In this document: piece by piece, positions 40,894 through 40,915 of the stretch
How the letters are laid out: every line of letters starts with the position of its first letter
Position numbering within the stretch: the first letter of the stretch is position 1
NCBI GenBank assembly: GCA_009379995.1
Contig: WHSR01000046.1
Location: forward strand, 1-40,915
Direction of reading: 5' to 3'
Source of the DNA: Streptosporangiales bacterium
Lineage (GTDB): Bacteria; Actinomycetota; Actinomycetes; Streptosporangiales; WHSR01
DNA: 40,915 nt
Position numbers and translations under genes: made by a program
The notes under the pieces: model-generated
Databases searched by the model: none
Seen by the model: the letters and a program-made list of their open reading frames with translations, nothing else
What the model was told of the DNA's origin: nothing

Positions 40894-40915
40894 TACCGCG
40901 GGCGGGCGGCCTCCA

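Noticed and set aside
1..40915. Search by eye for tRNA genes, rRNA, CRISPR arrays and intact insertion sequences
   Set aside because: No T-loop/D-loop pairs, spaced repeat arrays or transposase-like proteins were found.

Overview
The window is high-GC actinobacterial DNA. The genes use strong GC-rich third positions. A mycothiol-dependent formaldehyde dehydrogenase, an ECF sigma factor with a SnoaL tail, a giant LuxR/LAL regulator, a deazaflavin-type nitroreductase and a SecB-like protein in a toxin-antitoxin-like setting all point to an actinomycete. The genus cannot be fixed from the sequence. No rRNA, tRNA, CRISPR array or intact transposase was seen.

Layout. (1) 0.1-6.0 kb: a conserved hypothetical gene whose 3' end runs antisense into a DoxX gene, then a catabolic unit (lipoprotein solute-binding protein, small coupled protein, Rieske oxygenase), then a VOC protein and TetR regulator sharing a palindromic intergenic site. 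(2) 6.0-8.3 kb: an ECF sigma factor divergent from an antibiotic-biosynthesis-type monooxygenase, then a mostly empty spacer with a possible LysR remnant and a small coiled-coil ORF. (3) 8.3-17.3 kb: a CitE-like lyase and enoyl-CoA hydratase, a two-component system on the other strand, and a molybdenum hydroxylase operon (FAD, 2Fe-2S and Mo subunits plus a CaiB-type CoA transferase). Two copies of one hairpin repeat lie at 8266 and 11980, the second beside a GlcG/HbpS gene fragment. (4) 17.3-24.4 kb: a deazaflavin oxidoreductase, a frameshifted gene, a 921-residue LAL regulator, a divergent SDR lacking its catalytic tyrosine, a flavin monooxygenase broken by at least three lesions, a VOC protein and a DUF1801 protein. 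(5) 24.4-27.0 kb: an accessory-looking island with a SecB-like chaperone gene, a helix-turn-helix protein and a frameshifted HicA-like/coiled-coil gene, resembling a toxin-antitoxin-chaperone (TAC) module. (6) 27.0-30.4 kb: metallo-hydrolase, MFS transporter and SDR, with a DUF2218 gene divergent. (7) 30.4-37.5 kb: an aerobic carbon monoxide dehydrogenase operon, coxM-coxS-coxL-xdhC-coxG, whose large subunit carries the form I motif AYRCSFR. It is divergent from an HTH regulator and a second, orphan FAD subunit; four 10-bp-phased repeats lie between. (8) 37.5-40.9 kb: S-(hydroxymethyl)mycothiol dehydrogenase with an MBL hydrolase and a PEP-mutase-like lyase, then a cold-shock gene with a structured leader.

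The main theme is oxidation of small or aromatic carbon compounds. Form I CO dehydrogenase would supply electrons from trace CO, the second molybdenum hydroxylase with CoA-handling enzymes probably degrades an unknown ring or acid, and the mycothiol enzymes detoxify formaldehyde. The clearest candidates for something new are the TAC-like island, the phased-repeat control region of the cox locus, and the duplication carrying a small palindrome at the coxL-xdhC junction.
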